A stretch of DNA of 64,000 bases from Macrophomina tecta (GCA_024180945.1 JAKSGN010000007.1:4340001-4404000); one strand, 5' to 3'. Shown: positions 1 to 11,822, counted from the stretch's first letter. A program made the numbers and translations. The notes: generated by a model from the letters alone, not told the origin.

Positions 1-279
1 AGAGAGAGAGAGAAGGGGGAGAGATAGGGAAGGACACTCACAGGTGCACGAGAACAATCCGGGCGTGTCGAGCTTCGCGCAGTCCGAGCAGTACGACCCG
101 CCTCCGTGGTAGACTTGGGCGCACGCCACGCCAGCCGCCGGCTGGCCGGGGTAGCACACCCACTGGATGACGCCGCCATAGCTGTCGCACTTGTATCGCA
201 GGTCGAGCGTCTCGCTGGCCGCGGCGAGGAGGCTGCCGCTCGTGAGGGCGAGGATGAGGGGTGCGATTGGGAAGCGCAT
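1..279 (-). CDS. Small cysteine-rich secreted protein, first exon (partial)
   Basis: The ATG is at 279-277. The reading frame stays open for 79 codons to a GTGAGT donor whose GT is at 41-40, so exon 1 is 42-279 and the gene continues off the left edge. The first about 21 residues form a classic signal peptide (MRFPIAPLILALTSGSLLAA). The mature part has six cysteines within about 50 residues, including CSDC, plus several glycines and tyrosines. This pattern fits a small secreted effector-like or cell-surface protein. The intron start contains an AG-rich microsatellite (1-30). No family is recognised; the ORF, signal peptide and donor site are all visible in the sequence. Confidence 0.6.
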   Translation of the reverse strand, partial: MRFPIAPLILALTSGSLLAAASETLDLRYKCDSYGGVIQWVCYPGQPAAGVACAQVYHGGGSYCSDCAKLDTPGLFSCTCECPSLSLPLLSLS

Positions 280-3200
280 GGTTGTGAGAAGGCCTTTTTT
301 TTTTTTTTTGGGGCAGTGTTTTGGGCTCAATATCTTGATAAAATGGGGTCGGATGGGGTGCTGATTATTTCGAGAAGGCGGTTGATGGTGGAATATGGAT
401 CAGGCCAGTTGATCTCCCGTTTGGCCTCCTGTTTATAAAACTTGCACGGAGGACCGCCGGCTGCAAAATGCCGGACTTCGTTCTTTGCGAGCTTGACTCG
501 TGTGTGGCCATAATGGTCCGACCTGGCCATTACACGAGGCTCACCGTATGCCAGTTCCTGCAAGTGGGCTAGCGCGCCGGGGTGTGCCGTTTCAGCAGAC
601 GATAGGGCGAGCGGAGGAACTGCCCGCCGGCTCTTTGCTCGATGTCTATGGTGATGATCTGGTGATAAGCCAGGCGGACGGTTCTGAAGAGAGACGCATG
701 CGGTAACGCGAACAGCTCAAGCGTATGGGACACAAGACTTCGCTGGCTCTTACATTATGAGAGCCAGGTGTTAGAAAAACTATAAACTACAAAGAAGCTC
801 ACTCCTAATTTAGGCTGTAGTTGGCTGTGCGGAGCAACGTTACGTAGTAGGAAAGTAGTATCTGGCTTCAGTGCAAGGCAGGGATGCTTCGTCAACCATT
901 GCTGAGGTCCTCCTCAGAGATTAGTAATCTTTGTTTAGGTAGTAGATCTTACCGTAATTCGGTGTCAATACATAGCTTGCCCGCGGAAAGCTCGTCTATG
1001 CCGACTAAGGTCTTTCCATGCTTCACGTTTTGCCACACTTCACCTGCATAACAACAGTATAGGAGATACCGCCTAAGTATGGTTCGGCACCGATTGTGCA
1101 TATAGTGTTGCATTTTGAACATTGCACGAAGTGGCCATGGCATGTAGGACCGGATTCACCCGATTAGGACGCTTTTTAGCCATTTGCACCGCTGGAAAAG
1201 AGCTGCGGATCGGCGCCTTACCTTCTTTGGACGTTTATTATATATAAACGGCTCAAGGGCGGTCGCGGAGCTAATTCCGTTTCGCTGAACTTTCTAATAT
1301 CTGTTGGAACATAAATCAATCAATTCGCACTGAATCTAAGTGCGGCGTCGTGCTTTTTTCGGTCCAACAATATCCTTCCCAGTAGCGTGGAATGAAATAT
1401 ACTACAAGGCTTGGACTTCACTTCAACAGCTCTGACATATTCGACATTCGAGATCATCGGGAATTTAATAAAGTGCACTGGTGTGGTATGCTTTCTAGAC
1501 GTTCTTTACAAGGACTGTTGTTACGATGAAGTTGGACAGGAGACTTGCATGTACTTATAAAGCATATTTGAACGACACATGTTCCACCTAACCACCACAC
1601 TTGATGCGGACTCGAATGCCTCGGCGCTCACAATCTTCCGTCATGACGATTGAATGGGTACATTGTCAAGGATATGTATCAATAGAGCGCTGGTTATGCA
1701 AATTCTATCCAAGAGATATTCTCCGCATATGCCAGAGGTTTACACGGCCGACAAATGGGGAACGGCGTCGACCGAAAAAGATCATACACGCACACTTTAT
1801 TCTTAGGAAGAGAGAAAACAATATGGAGTAGCTCAGATGTCTCTGTATGTACACAGTTTGAGAGCTCAGTAGGGTCAGTTCTCTTAACCATGTCTCTTGT
1901 TTCTTTTAACAATTCTGAGGCGGGTGTTAAATGCGATTTTCAAGGCCAGCAGTTTTGGGGTTCTCCATTGGCGCTGAAACCCCTAGTTTCTGCGGATCCT
2001 GGCGTTCCCTTGTCAACGATTACCTCTCAAGGGCACTCACGAACCCATCCGACAAGCCCGCAGGAATTCATGGCCTTGTGAAACAGACCGAGAAAACTTC
2101 AGGGCTGAGCCCCTGTTCAGTATTCTGGGTCCAGCCGTGTGTGAGTTTCTCTGCTGTCGGCGTGGCTCCGGCACTGCACCTCGATTGGATCCTCAAAAGC
2201 TCGATCGTGAGCCTTTGTGGTCGTGGGCCGTAATTCATTGGCCTGTTGAGTTGGAGCCGTAGCGTCAGCCTGAGAGAGAGCTTTCCAAAAGGCCTTAAGT
2301 GCCAATACATGTTACCAGCAATGGGGACGCTAAGACACCACAGCATCACCAACTCCCGGATCAGAACCACGCTGATCTGGTTCATAAGCGCACTGAGGAA
2401 AAAGATAAGTTAGCCACGCACAGTCCTATACTGAGGGTGAAGTTTGTCGTATCAGTTTTGTAAACAACGTTCTATTGCCAAATGCGCAATTTTGAGAATG
2501 CACTGCTTCTGTGCTAAATACCGGTTGGATAGAGCTCAATACAACCGCTGTGGTAGATAATTATCAAATATTTCCCCTAGCTCGGAATTAGCCTCATGAG
2601 GAGTTTGCTTGGCTTCTAGTGTCTGGGACGAGCGCAGTTGGGGGTAGAGGTCGGTTTAATCCAGTAAATAATCAAGACCTTGGTGGGATACTCGCTCTCA
2701 GGCTTCTGCAGTGCGTCCGAAACAGTGTAAGAGAAGTTCACGATCCTTGTCTCCTGAAACGGGTGGAGAGGAAGAATATCATCCTTCTTTAGCATTCAAA
2801 TGAAACGTAAAGTTATCTTTCCTACCCGCCTTTCTGCTATGTATCTGGATTCTTACATCGTCAACGCCCAGTAAGGATCAATCCCATCTGATGCAGCCAG
2901 CCTCGACCTTTGGAATTGTGGTCCCCCAGAGCTCACAGTGTGACATCCTTGCAACTTTGGGAATCGAATGAGAGAGATCATCATGTGCAGACGACAGAGC
3001 GTCAGCCAAGCTGGCGATGCTCCCATACGGCTACAATGCACCCCATGGCTTGCGGCGCGTGCCAGCTTCTTGCAAGGCTTCAACACCGGTCCGTGCTCGT
3101 TGGTGGACCAAACGGAGTAGTGGAGATTGTACGATCCGCCTATCAGTTTGAGCGACGGGTATGTATTGGCGGCGAAGGAGTCCGCTGTTAGCGATCAGTA

Positions 3201-3300
3201 TATGCCGGAATAAAAAATATTAATGCGGCACGAAGAGACCCGTCGGCCTAAGCCAACCACTCGTTCGGATCATTCCCCCGCCCCAAAACTTAATCTGGGC
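280..3300. other. Gene-poor interval
   Basis: I see no coding region I can defend in about 3 kb. Reading frames are short and lack recognisable motifs or consistent splice signals. A minus-strand frame between about 2850 and 3090 looks weakly protein-like but contains stops and matches nothing I recognise. Base composition is mixed and there is no obvious RIP signature. Confidence 0.5.
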
Positions 3301-3360
3301 GCAGTCCCGCACCTCCGCAGACTGCGTCACCGGACGCATCGCCCACGGCCAGCGGATCGG

Positions 3361-4670
3361 CGAGCCGTCGAAAACATTCCGTCACGGGAGCCCAGCGGTG
3401 TCGAGAAAGGCGGGTGCGAGATCGACGTGCGATGTCGGAACGTCGACCCCGGCGCCTATGGGGATGTCCGCTCCGCGCACAGTCAACGGCACGTTGACGT
3501 CTGCCTCGTAGTCGCGCTTCTTGCCGGGTTGCAGTAGGTGCTGGCTGATGTGGAAGCCATGGTTTGAAGTGTAGACGAAATTGGTGTTGTTGAGGACGCC
3601 GTGCTGCGCGAGGTCGGCGAAGACGCATCGATCATTTTGTCGACGGCCTGCAGTGCGCAGGCGGTCGCTGTAGAACCCGTCATTTTGTTCTACGTTGGCG
3701 CCGTTGAAGACTGGTAGCTGGGCGACCCAGCTGGCGTCTCATGGCTGTGGCAGGTCAGTTTCGCCTCCTACAACGCACTCCGATCTCTAGGAATATTACT
3801 GTGTCGGGGCTGGAGTCACTTATTTGCGGTACTTTGGCATACGAAAAAAAGGCCGAGATGTCTCTTTGCAGGCAGAGTAGACCCGTTGCTGAGGGTATAG
3901 GAGACGCTTAAAAGACCGATGGTGACATTGACCGTAACGTGAAGTGCGATAGGGTCAATCATCAGGGAGAAGGACTTCATTAACGGCATTGTTAAGAAAA
4001 CCCAAGGACTTTTCTACTACTATATTGGCAGAGTACTTGTCCGGTACATCTTGGGAAGCAATCCCCCAATCCTTTTTGAATCAAGTGTTCTTGTATTGGT
4101 GTTGGTATGGATCGAGTCAGTACTCCCGTCTTTTTGTTAGCTCATACGATTTCGAGGATTTACTAAGGTTTAGTGCCAATATGTAATTTCCCTTGAAGCC
4201 GGAAGGAAATGGGGCGATGTAGTTCACTGCGGAATAAGAGTTGAAAAGCTTCCCGAGATCAGCCATTTCACCCCGCGTCTTCGAGCCCGGCTGGCAGCTA
4301 ATTGTCATTCAGTCCTTGAGACACAAACTCAGGGTACCTGCCTTCAGGAACGGCTAGGCCTGGAGAATTGAATGGCCGTAGGGCTGGTAATTCTCATAGA
4401 GTATGGCTCCGCGACACAAGTCAGGTTGTGATTGTGCGCTGCCTTCCCAGGCCACAGCGTCACTCTGGGAGGACTACCCAGAGATATCGTGGAATAATGA
4501 TGCCCAAGGGTTGTGCCATGCTGAGTCAAATGGTTGTTAATGTAGGTCATATAGGCCATGTTGTTCAGCTGAGTATCTTGATTGTCAAAAATGAAGACCA
4601 CGTTGGGTCGCATGGCCGCCAGTGCCATCTGTAGAAAGATAGCTATCAGCATTGCGCTTTTGGCCGTCAT
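3361..4670 (-). pseudogene. Arylsulfatase pseudogene
   Basis: The N-terminal piece (4670-4344) has a signal peptide followed by the sulfatase start RPNVVFIFDNQD and then HNHNLT. The second piece (about 3750-3361) contains NHGFHISQHLLQPGKKRDYE, typical of the middle of fungal arylsulfatases (phosphate/sulfate-ester hydrolases of the alkaline-phosphatase superfamily). The catalytic C-x-P-S-R motif, whose cysteine is normally converted to formylglycine, reads GSPPR here, so the nucleophile is lost. The second piece shows frame changes around LRT/LQAVD near 3620-3660 and an in-frame TGA after FLDTAGLP near 3380. The sequence between the pieces (about 3750-4340) is unreadable. This is a decayed gene, not an active enzyme. 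Confidence 0.75.
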
Positions 4671-5186
4671 TATGCTCTAGCGTGATTGACCTGGTATATA
4701 GCCCTCTGGTAGATGGGCAGACCCGCGAGGGAGCTGCAAGCACAGCGGCGTGCCGTTTGCTACATTCATCTACACATGCGTCTCTCGAAAAAACGGTAGG
4801 AATCCGGGATAGGATTATCACATGAGTATTGCCTATGCGGGGGGCAGTCTTTTTTTTTTCTTTTTCTTTTCTTTTTTTTTTTTTTGAGCAGGGTGCGTTG
4901 CCGCAAGACGCCACAAGGTGAGCGTGAGGGCGGCGGACGAGGCATACCAGAAAGACAAATGTAACGGCAAAGATGTCGGCGAACACTCAAACGAGGCTAG
5001 GGCGCCGGTCGGAAGAAGGGCCAAATACGTTCGAGCTGCCATATTCGGATGAACAGGCATGCCATCGGAGCAAGGCAACCGGTTCTCTGGGCAGGAGGAG
5101 CTTCCCGCCGTCGCGCGTGCTGTGGATTTGCTACGGGCCGGCACTGCAGGCAGCTCCCGATGCCGTTGGCCCAGCTCGGGGCACTA
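4671..5186. other. Intergenic, with pyrimidine tract
   Basis: There is no supported gene. A T/C tract of about 35 bases lies at about 4850-4885 and generates spurious lysine-rich reading frames on the minus strand. The right end, TA at 5185-5186, is the target site of the adjacent Tc1/mariner element. Confidence 0.6.
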
Positions 5187-5216
5187 CCGCACCCGTGCAA
5201 AAGTCAGGGCGCACGG
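5187..5216. repeat. Left terminal inverted repeat of the Tc1/mariner element
   Basis: This 30-bp sequence is exactly complementary to 6468-6497. Confidence 0.93.
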
Positions 5217-5320
5217 CCAAGGCGCTAATTATCCTGCCACCAACACCAATACTTTGGAGTCGTATTATTCAACAAGGAGTTGCTCAAATGCAGTAAGAGT
5301 TGATTCTTTATAAAGCTAGG

Positions 5321-6409
5321 CTACCAGCGAGTTTGATAGCCACCAGCTTGAATAACATCTACAAGCCGTTGTGGCATACTTTTACAAAGCGCTTTAAGGC
5401 TTGGTTTTTCCACCAATGCGTATGCCCTAGGTAACCACTCAGCTAGTAACGCCTCCACGCGCTCAGGATTCTTCTTAAGCTCAATAAATGGCGCAATCTC
5501 TTGAAGCTTCATCTTTAGTGGCCACCAAAGGTATTCCTGGAGGTTCAGATCAGGCGAATATGGGGGGTGAGTAATGCACCTAATTTGGTGATCACGCAGC
5601 CATTTCTTCACCCGGTTCGCCCGATGAATACCAGCACCATCTTGTAACCAGTACATACCATAGTCGTAGTTTCTTGGCACCTGTTCCTCCAGTACTTTGA
5701 TATAGGATTTGGCAGTATAGCCTTGCCTAGGAGAGTCCAAATCACGCTCCATAACGTGTAAATCAGACACCCCTAGCTGGCCTGAAAAGCCACCCCATAC
5801 CATACATCTTGCCTTCTTGCCAAGTGGCCGTGTATTAAGCCGGCTTTGGTCCCACTTTTGCTGGCCAGGCGTACGGAAAACCCAGCTTGGTGCGTGGCCA
5901 GAGCCCTGCTCAACTGAGCACTCATCACCGAACGTAACCCTCATCCACCATCTCCAGCTCTTATACCGGTATTTCTTTGCATATTGGTACCGAATGCGGG
6001 CATTCGCTTGAGAGATCCAAGGCCGATTCTTTGCACGCCATTTGGTAATATGGTTCTTGCGTAGAATACGCCTGAGCGTATCTTTATGGATAGATAACTG
6101 GAGTTGCTTAATCACCTGGCTGTGCTTAAGTTTTGGGAACCGGTTAACAAAACGAATAATCTGGCGCTCCGTGCGAAGGCTGACTTTGGGGGGACGGCCA
6201 GTACGAGGTGTTAGATCAATCTGGCCAGTCGTATTGTAGTGGTTGATGCAGCTCCTAATTGCGTGTTCTGAGAAGCGAGTCTCACGGGCAATTTGACGCC
6301 CAGATTTACCATCTTGCGATTGTGTAATAACCGAAACTCGTTGATCATGTGAAAGCTGATGCCTTTGCCTAGCATTGCCTGAAATTTCGCGTCCAAAGAT
6401 GCGCTGCAT
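5321..6409 (-). CDS. Tc1/mariner transposase (DD34E), intact
   Basis: This is a 362-residue protein. I chose the ATG at 6409 because it is the first methionine inside the inverted repeats; the frame is open further upstream only by chance. An N-terminal helix-turn-helix region (about residues 15-75: SHDQRVSVI, SGRQIARE, then the TGRPPK hook) should bind the inverted repeats. The DDE catalytic core is complete: D in TFGDECSVE, D in YWLQDGAGIH, and E in SPDLNLQEYLW, with exactly 34 residues between the second D and the E. This spacing is the Tc1 type, unlike the DD35D Fot1/pogo type common in fungi. The length is normal for the family. The enzyme cuts and pastes the element at TA sites in the nucleus. 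Confidence 0.93.
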   Translation of the reverse strand: MQRIFGREISGNARQRHQLSHDQRVSVITQSQDGKSGRQIARETRFSEHAIRSCINHYNTTGQIDLTPRTGRPPKVSLRTERQIIRFVNRFPKLKHSQVIKQLQLSIHKDTLRRILRKNHITKWRAKNRPWISQANARIRYQYAKKYRYKSWRWWMRVTFGDECSVEQGSGHAPSWVFRTPGQQKWDQSRLNTRPLGKKARCMVWGGFSGQLGVSDLHVMERDLDSPRQGYTAKSYIKVLEEQVPRNYDYGMYWLQDGAGIHRANRVKKWLRDHQIRCITHPPYSPDLNLQEYLWWPLKMKLQEIAPFIELKKNPERVEALLAEWLPRAYALVEKPSLKALCKSMPQRLVDVIQAGGYQTRW

Positions 6410-6467
6410 GGTGGTGTAATGAGGCAAGGGATGAAGAGGGTACGTTGTTGTTTTGACTCGTGCACGT

Positions 6468-6497
6468 CCGTGCGCCCTGACTTTTGCACGGGTGCGG
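6468..6497. repeat. Right terminal inverted repeat of the Tc1/mariner element
   Basis: This 30-bp sequence is exactly complementary to 5187-5216. The flanking TA is at 6498-6499. Confidence 0.93.
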
Positions 6498-6499
6498 TA

Positions 6500-7883
6500 T
6501 GAGGCCGGCGCTGGGCTGGCACACCACGATACAAAGCAAAACGTACTACAGCCGCACTGTGGGTCGTGTGAAACAAATGGAGGTCGCAAACAATCGCTTA
6601 TCGACTGCAAGGCCGTCGGCACATGGCCGAGACAAGCTCCGGGCGAAAGCCAAAAAAAAAAGGGAGGACGCGAGTCCGCGAGGTGGTTTCCAGAATCCGC
6701 TGGGACGTTGCGGAGGTGGTGTCGCGGGTAAAGGCTTTCGAGAAGAGGCGGTCCAACGGCGTTGCAAAGCTTTCCGTCTGCCATCCTTGTTGCAGACCGG
6801 GTGATCGGTGCTCAAGCTGGTTCTCATTGGGCGATGCCGGCCAGGATGACCGCGAAACATGTAGGGTTGGCTCGATCTTCTGCCGACGGGCTGGATGTGT
6901 GTCTGATCCTGGAGGACACGGATCTTGGCGCCACTGCAGCCATTTATGCGGTTCTTGGGTGCGACGTTCCTGGAAGGGATTGTGCTTATAGGAGCTCGAC
7001 GGAAGAGGAGTGTTTCCTCGTGCACTTAAGCCTAATTATACTTTAGCGAATAGCTATCAGCGCGGAGGCACGTGAAGGGCGGGGCGACTTAGTCAAGCCT
7101 CGTCGGGCCTCAGTGCGAAATGCGTCATAGCTCTCTCAGGTCTTCCAGGCATTCGCTCGCAAATGAAGGCAAGATCCGTCCGTCGGGCCAATTTGTCCTC
7201 CAATGCTTCTGTTTCCCCGCAGCGCACCCTGAACCGCCTCTCTCGCCGGTCCCGCTGGCGGGCCTCGCGGCCGATGGGCAGCGGGCTCTGGTGGACCAGT
7301 ATGTACTTCGCGCCAAAAAGAGAGTCAAGACGCAGAAGAAGCATCGTAAGCCGTCGCGCGTCTGTCGCAGGAGCGGCAGACGGCGGGCACGGACGAGAAG
7401 GAGGGCCTTACAGAACGGCGCGGGCCCATTCTCGGCACCGGTAATTGAGACGCCACCCAACGCGCGTCAGCACCTCCGCGCTGCTCGCAGGCAACCTTGC
7501 AACTTCGATAAACAAATCCATTTTCCGCTAGGCGCCAAGCAATCTCCCCATGTTTCAAGACCTATATTCGGACCCGAACCGACATGGTGCGGCGAGGCCG
7601 GGCCACCAAGACGTTTCCAGGAGGCGTCATTTCGTGTTCCCCGAAACCTGGTCTGGAATCAACTGACGGCTGGGGGCCATGTCGTTCTCTCGTCTCAGAA
7701 ACGCCTTTTCAAAGCCTCCCTTCCGCACAGGGATGCGTGGCTTGGTTGCGACCCTGCTTCGTCCCTCCTGAGAGCTGCTGGCCGCCTTTTATTCAAAACC
7801 TCCTCCACGCCCTTCCCTTTCTTCCGCTTCCGCTTCTGCTTTCGCCCGGAAGTCGACGGTCGATCGCCTTGCCCAGAATGTGA
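6500..7883. other. Intergenic, GC-rich, no supported gene
   Basis: Long frames are open on both strands (for example 7120-7887 +) but they are arginine/proline/serine-rich and lack motifs, as expected of chance frames in GC-rich DNA. The last few hundred bases are the likely promoter of the downstream membrane-protein gene. Confidence 0.5.
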
Positions 7884-8966
7884 ATGATGATTTCCCCGAG
7901 AGCCCACGACGATTCCAACCACGGCTACGTCAACCCGGAGAAAGAGCTCAACGCTGGCCTGTGGACGCTCTATGCTGGCGCAACAGCATTTCTTGCCCTC
8001 CGGGTGTGGATCAAAATCACGCGCCGCCATGGCTTGTGGTACGACGATTACATCCTCCTCGTCTCTTGGGTACGCCGCCCCGATCCCCCCCGGCCACAGC
8101 CCGCGCCGCTGCTAACCCTGCGGCAGATTATCCTCACGGCCAACAACAGCGTGATCTCGCTGGAGTATGCCACCGGCTATGTAACCAACAAGTGGGACGA
8201 CCGCATGCATATCCTCATCAACATCACGTCGTGCGGCACCTTGATCGGCCAGGCATTAACCAAGACCGCGTTCGGAGTCACTCTGCTGAAGTTGACCAAA
8301 GGCTGGCCACGCTGGATTCTGTGGTTCTGCATGGGGAGCATGAACCTCTACATGATCCTCAAGGTCATCTTCCAATGGTCCAAGGTGTGCGACAAGCCAA
8401 GCTACGATGTCTGGTACCGGCTCGACTTTTGCATCTACGAGCACCCGCGCGAGGACTTCAAGGTTGGCGGCAATGGTGAGTCCGCCCTTGCTATGTGATG
8501 GGCTCTTTGGTCAGCCAGCTGACCTGCGTGCAGTTTACAACATCATTATGGATTTCATTTTTGCAGTGTTTCCCTGGTTCATCACATGGAATTTGGACAT
8601 GCGGAGGGCTGAAAAGGTTGGGCTTTGCGCCACCATGAGCCTGGTAAGCCAACCCTTGAACCCACGCCCAGACGAGCAGGAAGCTAATTCGAGTGCTAGG
8701 GGATGATCGTTGCCGTTGTCTCAGCAGTACGAACTGCCTGGAAGGAGGACGGGAACGAGAAAGACTCCATGTACTTTTGGCGCAATGCCATGTCCAACAT
8801 CTGGTATTCGTCGGAGATCGTCGGCACCATCATTGTGCAATGCATCCCCGTCCTGCGGCCACTGCTCCGCGACATTCACACCTCCCTGACGTCGCGGAAG
8901 CTGCAGTCGACGGCAGACTGGCACGAGGAGATCGCGTTAAACAGAGTAACGGTGGAGACCAAGTGA
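7884..8966 (+). CDS. Rhodopsin-domain (PTH11/SAT4-type) integral membrane protein
   Basis: There are four exons: 7884-8069, 8127-8475, 8534-8643 and 8700-8966. The introns are 56-58 nt (GTACGC, GTGAGT and GTAAGC donors) and frame is kept throughout, giving about 303 residues. The fold is multi-pass membrane: an N-terminal helix, then GLWYDDYILLVSW (the conserved DDY after the first loop), helices around ALTKTAFGVTLLKL and WILWFCMGSMNLYMILKV, a loop with conserved cysteines (KVCDKPSYD), NIIMDFIFAVFPWFI, and a final helix ending in IVQCIPVLRPLLRD. This arrangement is typical of the large fungal rhodopsin-domain family, in which a few members act in host or surface sensing; the ligand here is unknown. 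The start could be either of two tandem ATGs (7884 or 7887). Confidence 0.88.
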
Positions 8967-11822
8967 AAAGAAAGAATAATGCATTTTATGGCTCTGATCG
9001 CAATCTTTTCCTTCCCACATCATCACCGTTCCCATGTTGCGTTGCGCCTGTCGAAGAGGGCTTCGTCGCGCATCCTCTGCGTCCGCACGAGAATCATTGA
9101 GTCGCGCGCAGAGGAGAAATTCTGGCCGCCGCCCCACGTGGATGACGAAGAGCCGGCCGACGGGCTGGATGGGGAGGGAGCAATTGGCCCGGCAGTGGTG
9201 GAAGATCCTCCCCACGGAGATCCCCCGCCGTAGGAAGACGCGCCGGAGGACCGGATACCCGAAGGCGATCCTGGTCTTGGCCCGTACCAGTACTGGTAGC
9301 CGTTTATGCTCCCAGACCACATTAGTGCTGCAGGCGAGTTGTCTGACACCAGCAGAGAAGCGGCACCCAAGCGTGACTGTGGAGAGCAGAGGCGGATCAC
9401 TTCCGCGGAAAGTTCAATACCGAAAGTCAATGGGGTATAGGCAGACGGCGGGGCTGCCGCGGATTTTAATGCGTTGCGAGCATCAAGTTGTCGAAAACAA
9501 GCACTCGTCAAGCACGTCATGTATGCGTGGGTTTGCTTCGTTGCGCTGGCAATTCCACGTGTCTGCGTAGCTGCTTATCGTTGGGCCTCGACTCAGATAC
9601 GGGATACGGTGCGTTTAACGATTTAAGTGCCAGCTATGTCCCAGATCCCCGATAGACGATTTGCGATCGAGAGTGGCGCAACAACTGGGCTAGGAGAGAT
9701 CCCTTTGCGCCCGACACTTTCAGCTCGACCAACTACCGAAAAGAGTCAAAATGAAAAAGGAAATAAAAAAAAAAAGGCAGCAAAAAGGTGAACGGGGTGT
9801 CTAGTTCGTTAGGGTGTGCCCACCGTGCTGCTCGTAAACACTATGCGTGTCTGAAATGAGCCAGTGAGATCCGTCGTCCCTTCGACCTAAGCGCTCATTT
9901 CCTCGCATTTTCGCCGACGACGCAATGAAGTCCGCCCTGCAAGGCCACCGGCTCTGCCCGTCACGCTTGCGCCTCGTTATAGCCACGTTGTAGGCCTCCA
10001 GCTGCCGAAATGAGGATGCACGAGTCGGCGGAGGTATCGCTTACCGAAACGCTGATCTTATCGCTGCAGCTACAATACAACATCATCCCATGCATAGTCA
10101 CTGGCCATCACCACCTCACCTCGGCGCCCGTGACAAATCCAGCGCCCGGCAAGAGGAGCCCTGGCGCTGCCGCCGCGAACCTTCAGCGTCCCTACAGATC
10201 GTCCAGCCGCGTCAGAGGTCCGATACATTGGTGTCGCCGCTTCTGCAACGCTCCCCGCTACAAGAGCAGAATGGGATCGCCCTGCCTCGCTCCAAGGCTG
10301 GACCCCGGTGCAGAGCTTCTAACGCAGTCATCCCGCCGTGCCTGTCTCAGAGTCTTCTTCTCTAACGACTCAACGCTTCTCCTTGGCTTCTTGGTCCCAA
10401 ACCGGCCAGTCCGCCCGCCAAGCTTGGCCGCCCCAAATCTTCACCAACTGTTACCATGTTCTCAGTATCAAGCAACAGCCGCCCCCACGTGCCCGCTCGG
10501 CTTCGCCTCGCGGTTCCGCCTCCAAGGCTCCGTATGTACCGGCCGCCGAGACCGGGGTTTCCTGTTGACCCAGCTCCGCAAGCACTGATTAATAATTTGT
10601 ACGAGGCTGGGTTTGCATGCTAGCCCTCTCAGCTGAGATACACGTGCCCGCCTCGCCAGATAGGTAGGCAGTACTAGAAGGAGTTGCGGAATGCTGCGCC
10701 GAAGCCAGCTTATCCATGGTCTCGTTTCTCGGTGCGCGTTTCATTCGTCCGGCTCGTGTGGCCCGCGCTCGCTCCGGCCAGCAGCATCCTTTCCGGCCGA
10801 CCCTTCCGCCGCCCCGTCTTCCTGCTCTTCCTCTCCTCCGCCGTAGCTTTTGCTAGTGCGTGGCCGGCGGCGGCCGCGAGTCTCTCGGCTCAGCCGCTCC
10901 CTGACCTCCAGGAGGAGCAGGTTCCTTGTATCAGCCGCAGCAGCCCCGCGGCCCGAGCGCCTGCCATTGCTGGCGTTGTCGGACATGTGCAGCAGCACCG
11001 TGATGTTGGGCCTGCCAAACAAGCTTTCCAGCGCCTACTACGACAATATGCTGCCGCTAAAAGATCCGAATGCCCGTGAGACAGCGAATTCGCCGTGGTG
11101 CCGTTTCATGCGCCCTACCGGCTTTTGGAGGAGCGAGGTGCTGAGGGCTTAGCGGTGCTTGGGATCGTGCCTGGACGACATCTTAGTCTGCGGCGGAAGG
11201 GGAAGACAGGTTTCTCCAGCGTTTGTGGCCGGCGTTTTTTCATGAATGGGGTTGAGGATGCCTGGTCGTCGTCAGCCGCGGACGCTGTGCCGATGGGAGG
11301 GTAATGTACCGCTTAGGGATACAAATTCCACCATCATGTTGATGCTGAGTGGATTCTTCAAAGTATTACAAGAGAAGAATGGGTGTTCCAGCTCGGTTGT
11401 TGTTGTCATGGATCGAAGCGCATCCCATCCGGCATTGGATCAGCGATTAGATAACGTCTTGTGGCTTGGAAGCTCCAAATATATTTCGCAGGAGATGATC
11501 CTAGCGGGCTCGCGGAAGAATTGAGCCTTCGGGAGGCTGAATAGGATGAGGAGAATGTTCGTTCTGCAGTCCTTGCAGTCCTGTTATCGACCAGTCGCAC
11601 GAGGCACGCAGTTGCCGAATGATTGCCTCCGTCTAAACTCACGTGGGATCCACAGTTACCACGATAAGTTCACGCCGTCATACGGGAAGTGCTTCTTTTT
11701 GAGAAAGCCACCATAGCAGAGACGTGAATCAGTTCGCCGAAGGGGTTAATGGATGGCTGATAATATTTGCTATTCACGCAAAACACGTCCGGAAAGGCCA
11801 AGAAGCATAACCATAAACAGGC
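8967..11822. other. Intergenic, no supported gene
   Basis: Frames such as 10010-10588 (+), 10684-11079 (+) and 10741-11022 (-) are open but repetitive in composition and lack motifs or splice structure. An A-rich run lies near 9765. The end of the interval, CAGGC at 11818-11822, is the target-site duplication of the retrotransposon that follows. Confidence 0.5.
11818..11822. repeat. Target-site duplication CAGGC (left, outer element)
   Basis: These five bases are identical to 27448-27452 and directly abut the 5' LTR. Confidence 0.85.

Larger units (their letters stand above)
5187..6497 (-). mobile_element. Tc1/mariner-family DNA transposon, apparently complete
   Basis: The element is 1,311 bp long, bounded by perfect 30-bp terminal inverted repeats (5187-5216 and 6468-6497, starting CCGCACCCGTGCAAAAGTCA). 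It is flanked on both sides by TA (5185-5186 and 6498-6499), the dinucleotide target duplicated by Tc1/mariner elements. A single minus-strand transposase gene fills it. There is no internal stop and no sign of RIP, so it is either young or a low-copy arrival. Confidence 0.93.

Noticed and set aside
2068..2385. Minus-strand frame with a hydrophobic start (MNQISVVLIRELVMLWCLS)
   Set aside because: The hydrophobic part is short, the rest is unlike any family I know, and there is no splice continuation.
7120..7887. 255-codon plus-strand open frame upstream of the rhodopsin-domain gene
   Set aside because: It is rich in Arg, Pro and Ser, all three frames are partly open in this GC-rich stretch, and there is no motif or splice signal. 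It also overlaps the start of a well-supported gene.
10010..10588. 192-codon plus-strand open frame
   Set aside because: The composition resembles random GC-rich sequence, and overlapping frames are also open. No domain is recognised.
10741..11022. Arg/Glu-rich minus-strand frame with a sense frame over it
   Set aside because: It is low-complexity and no continuation exon could be found.
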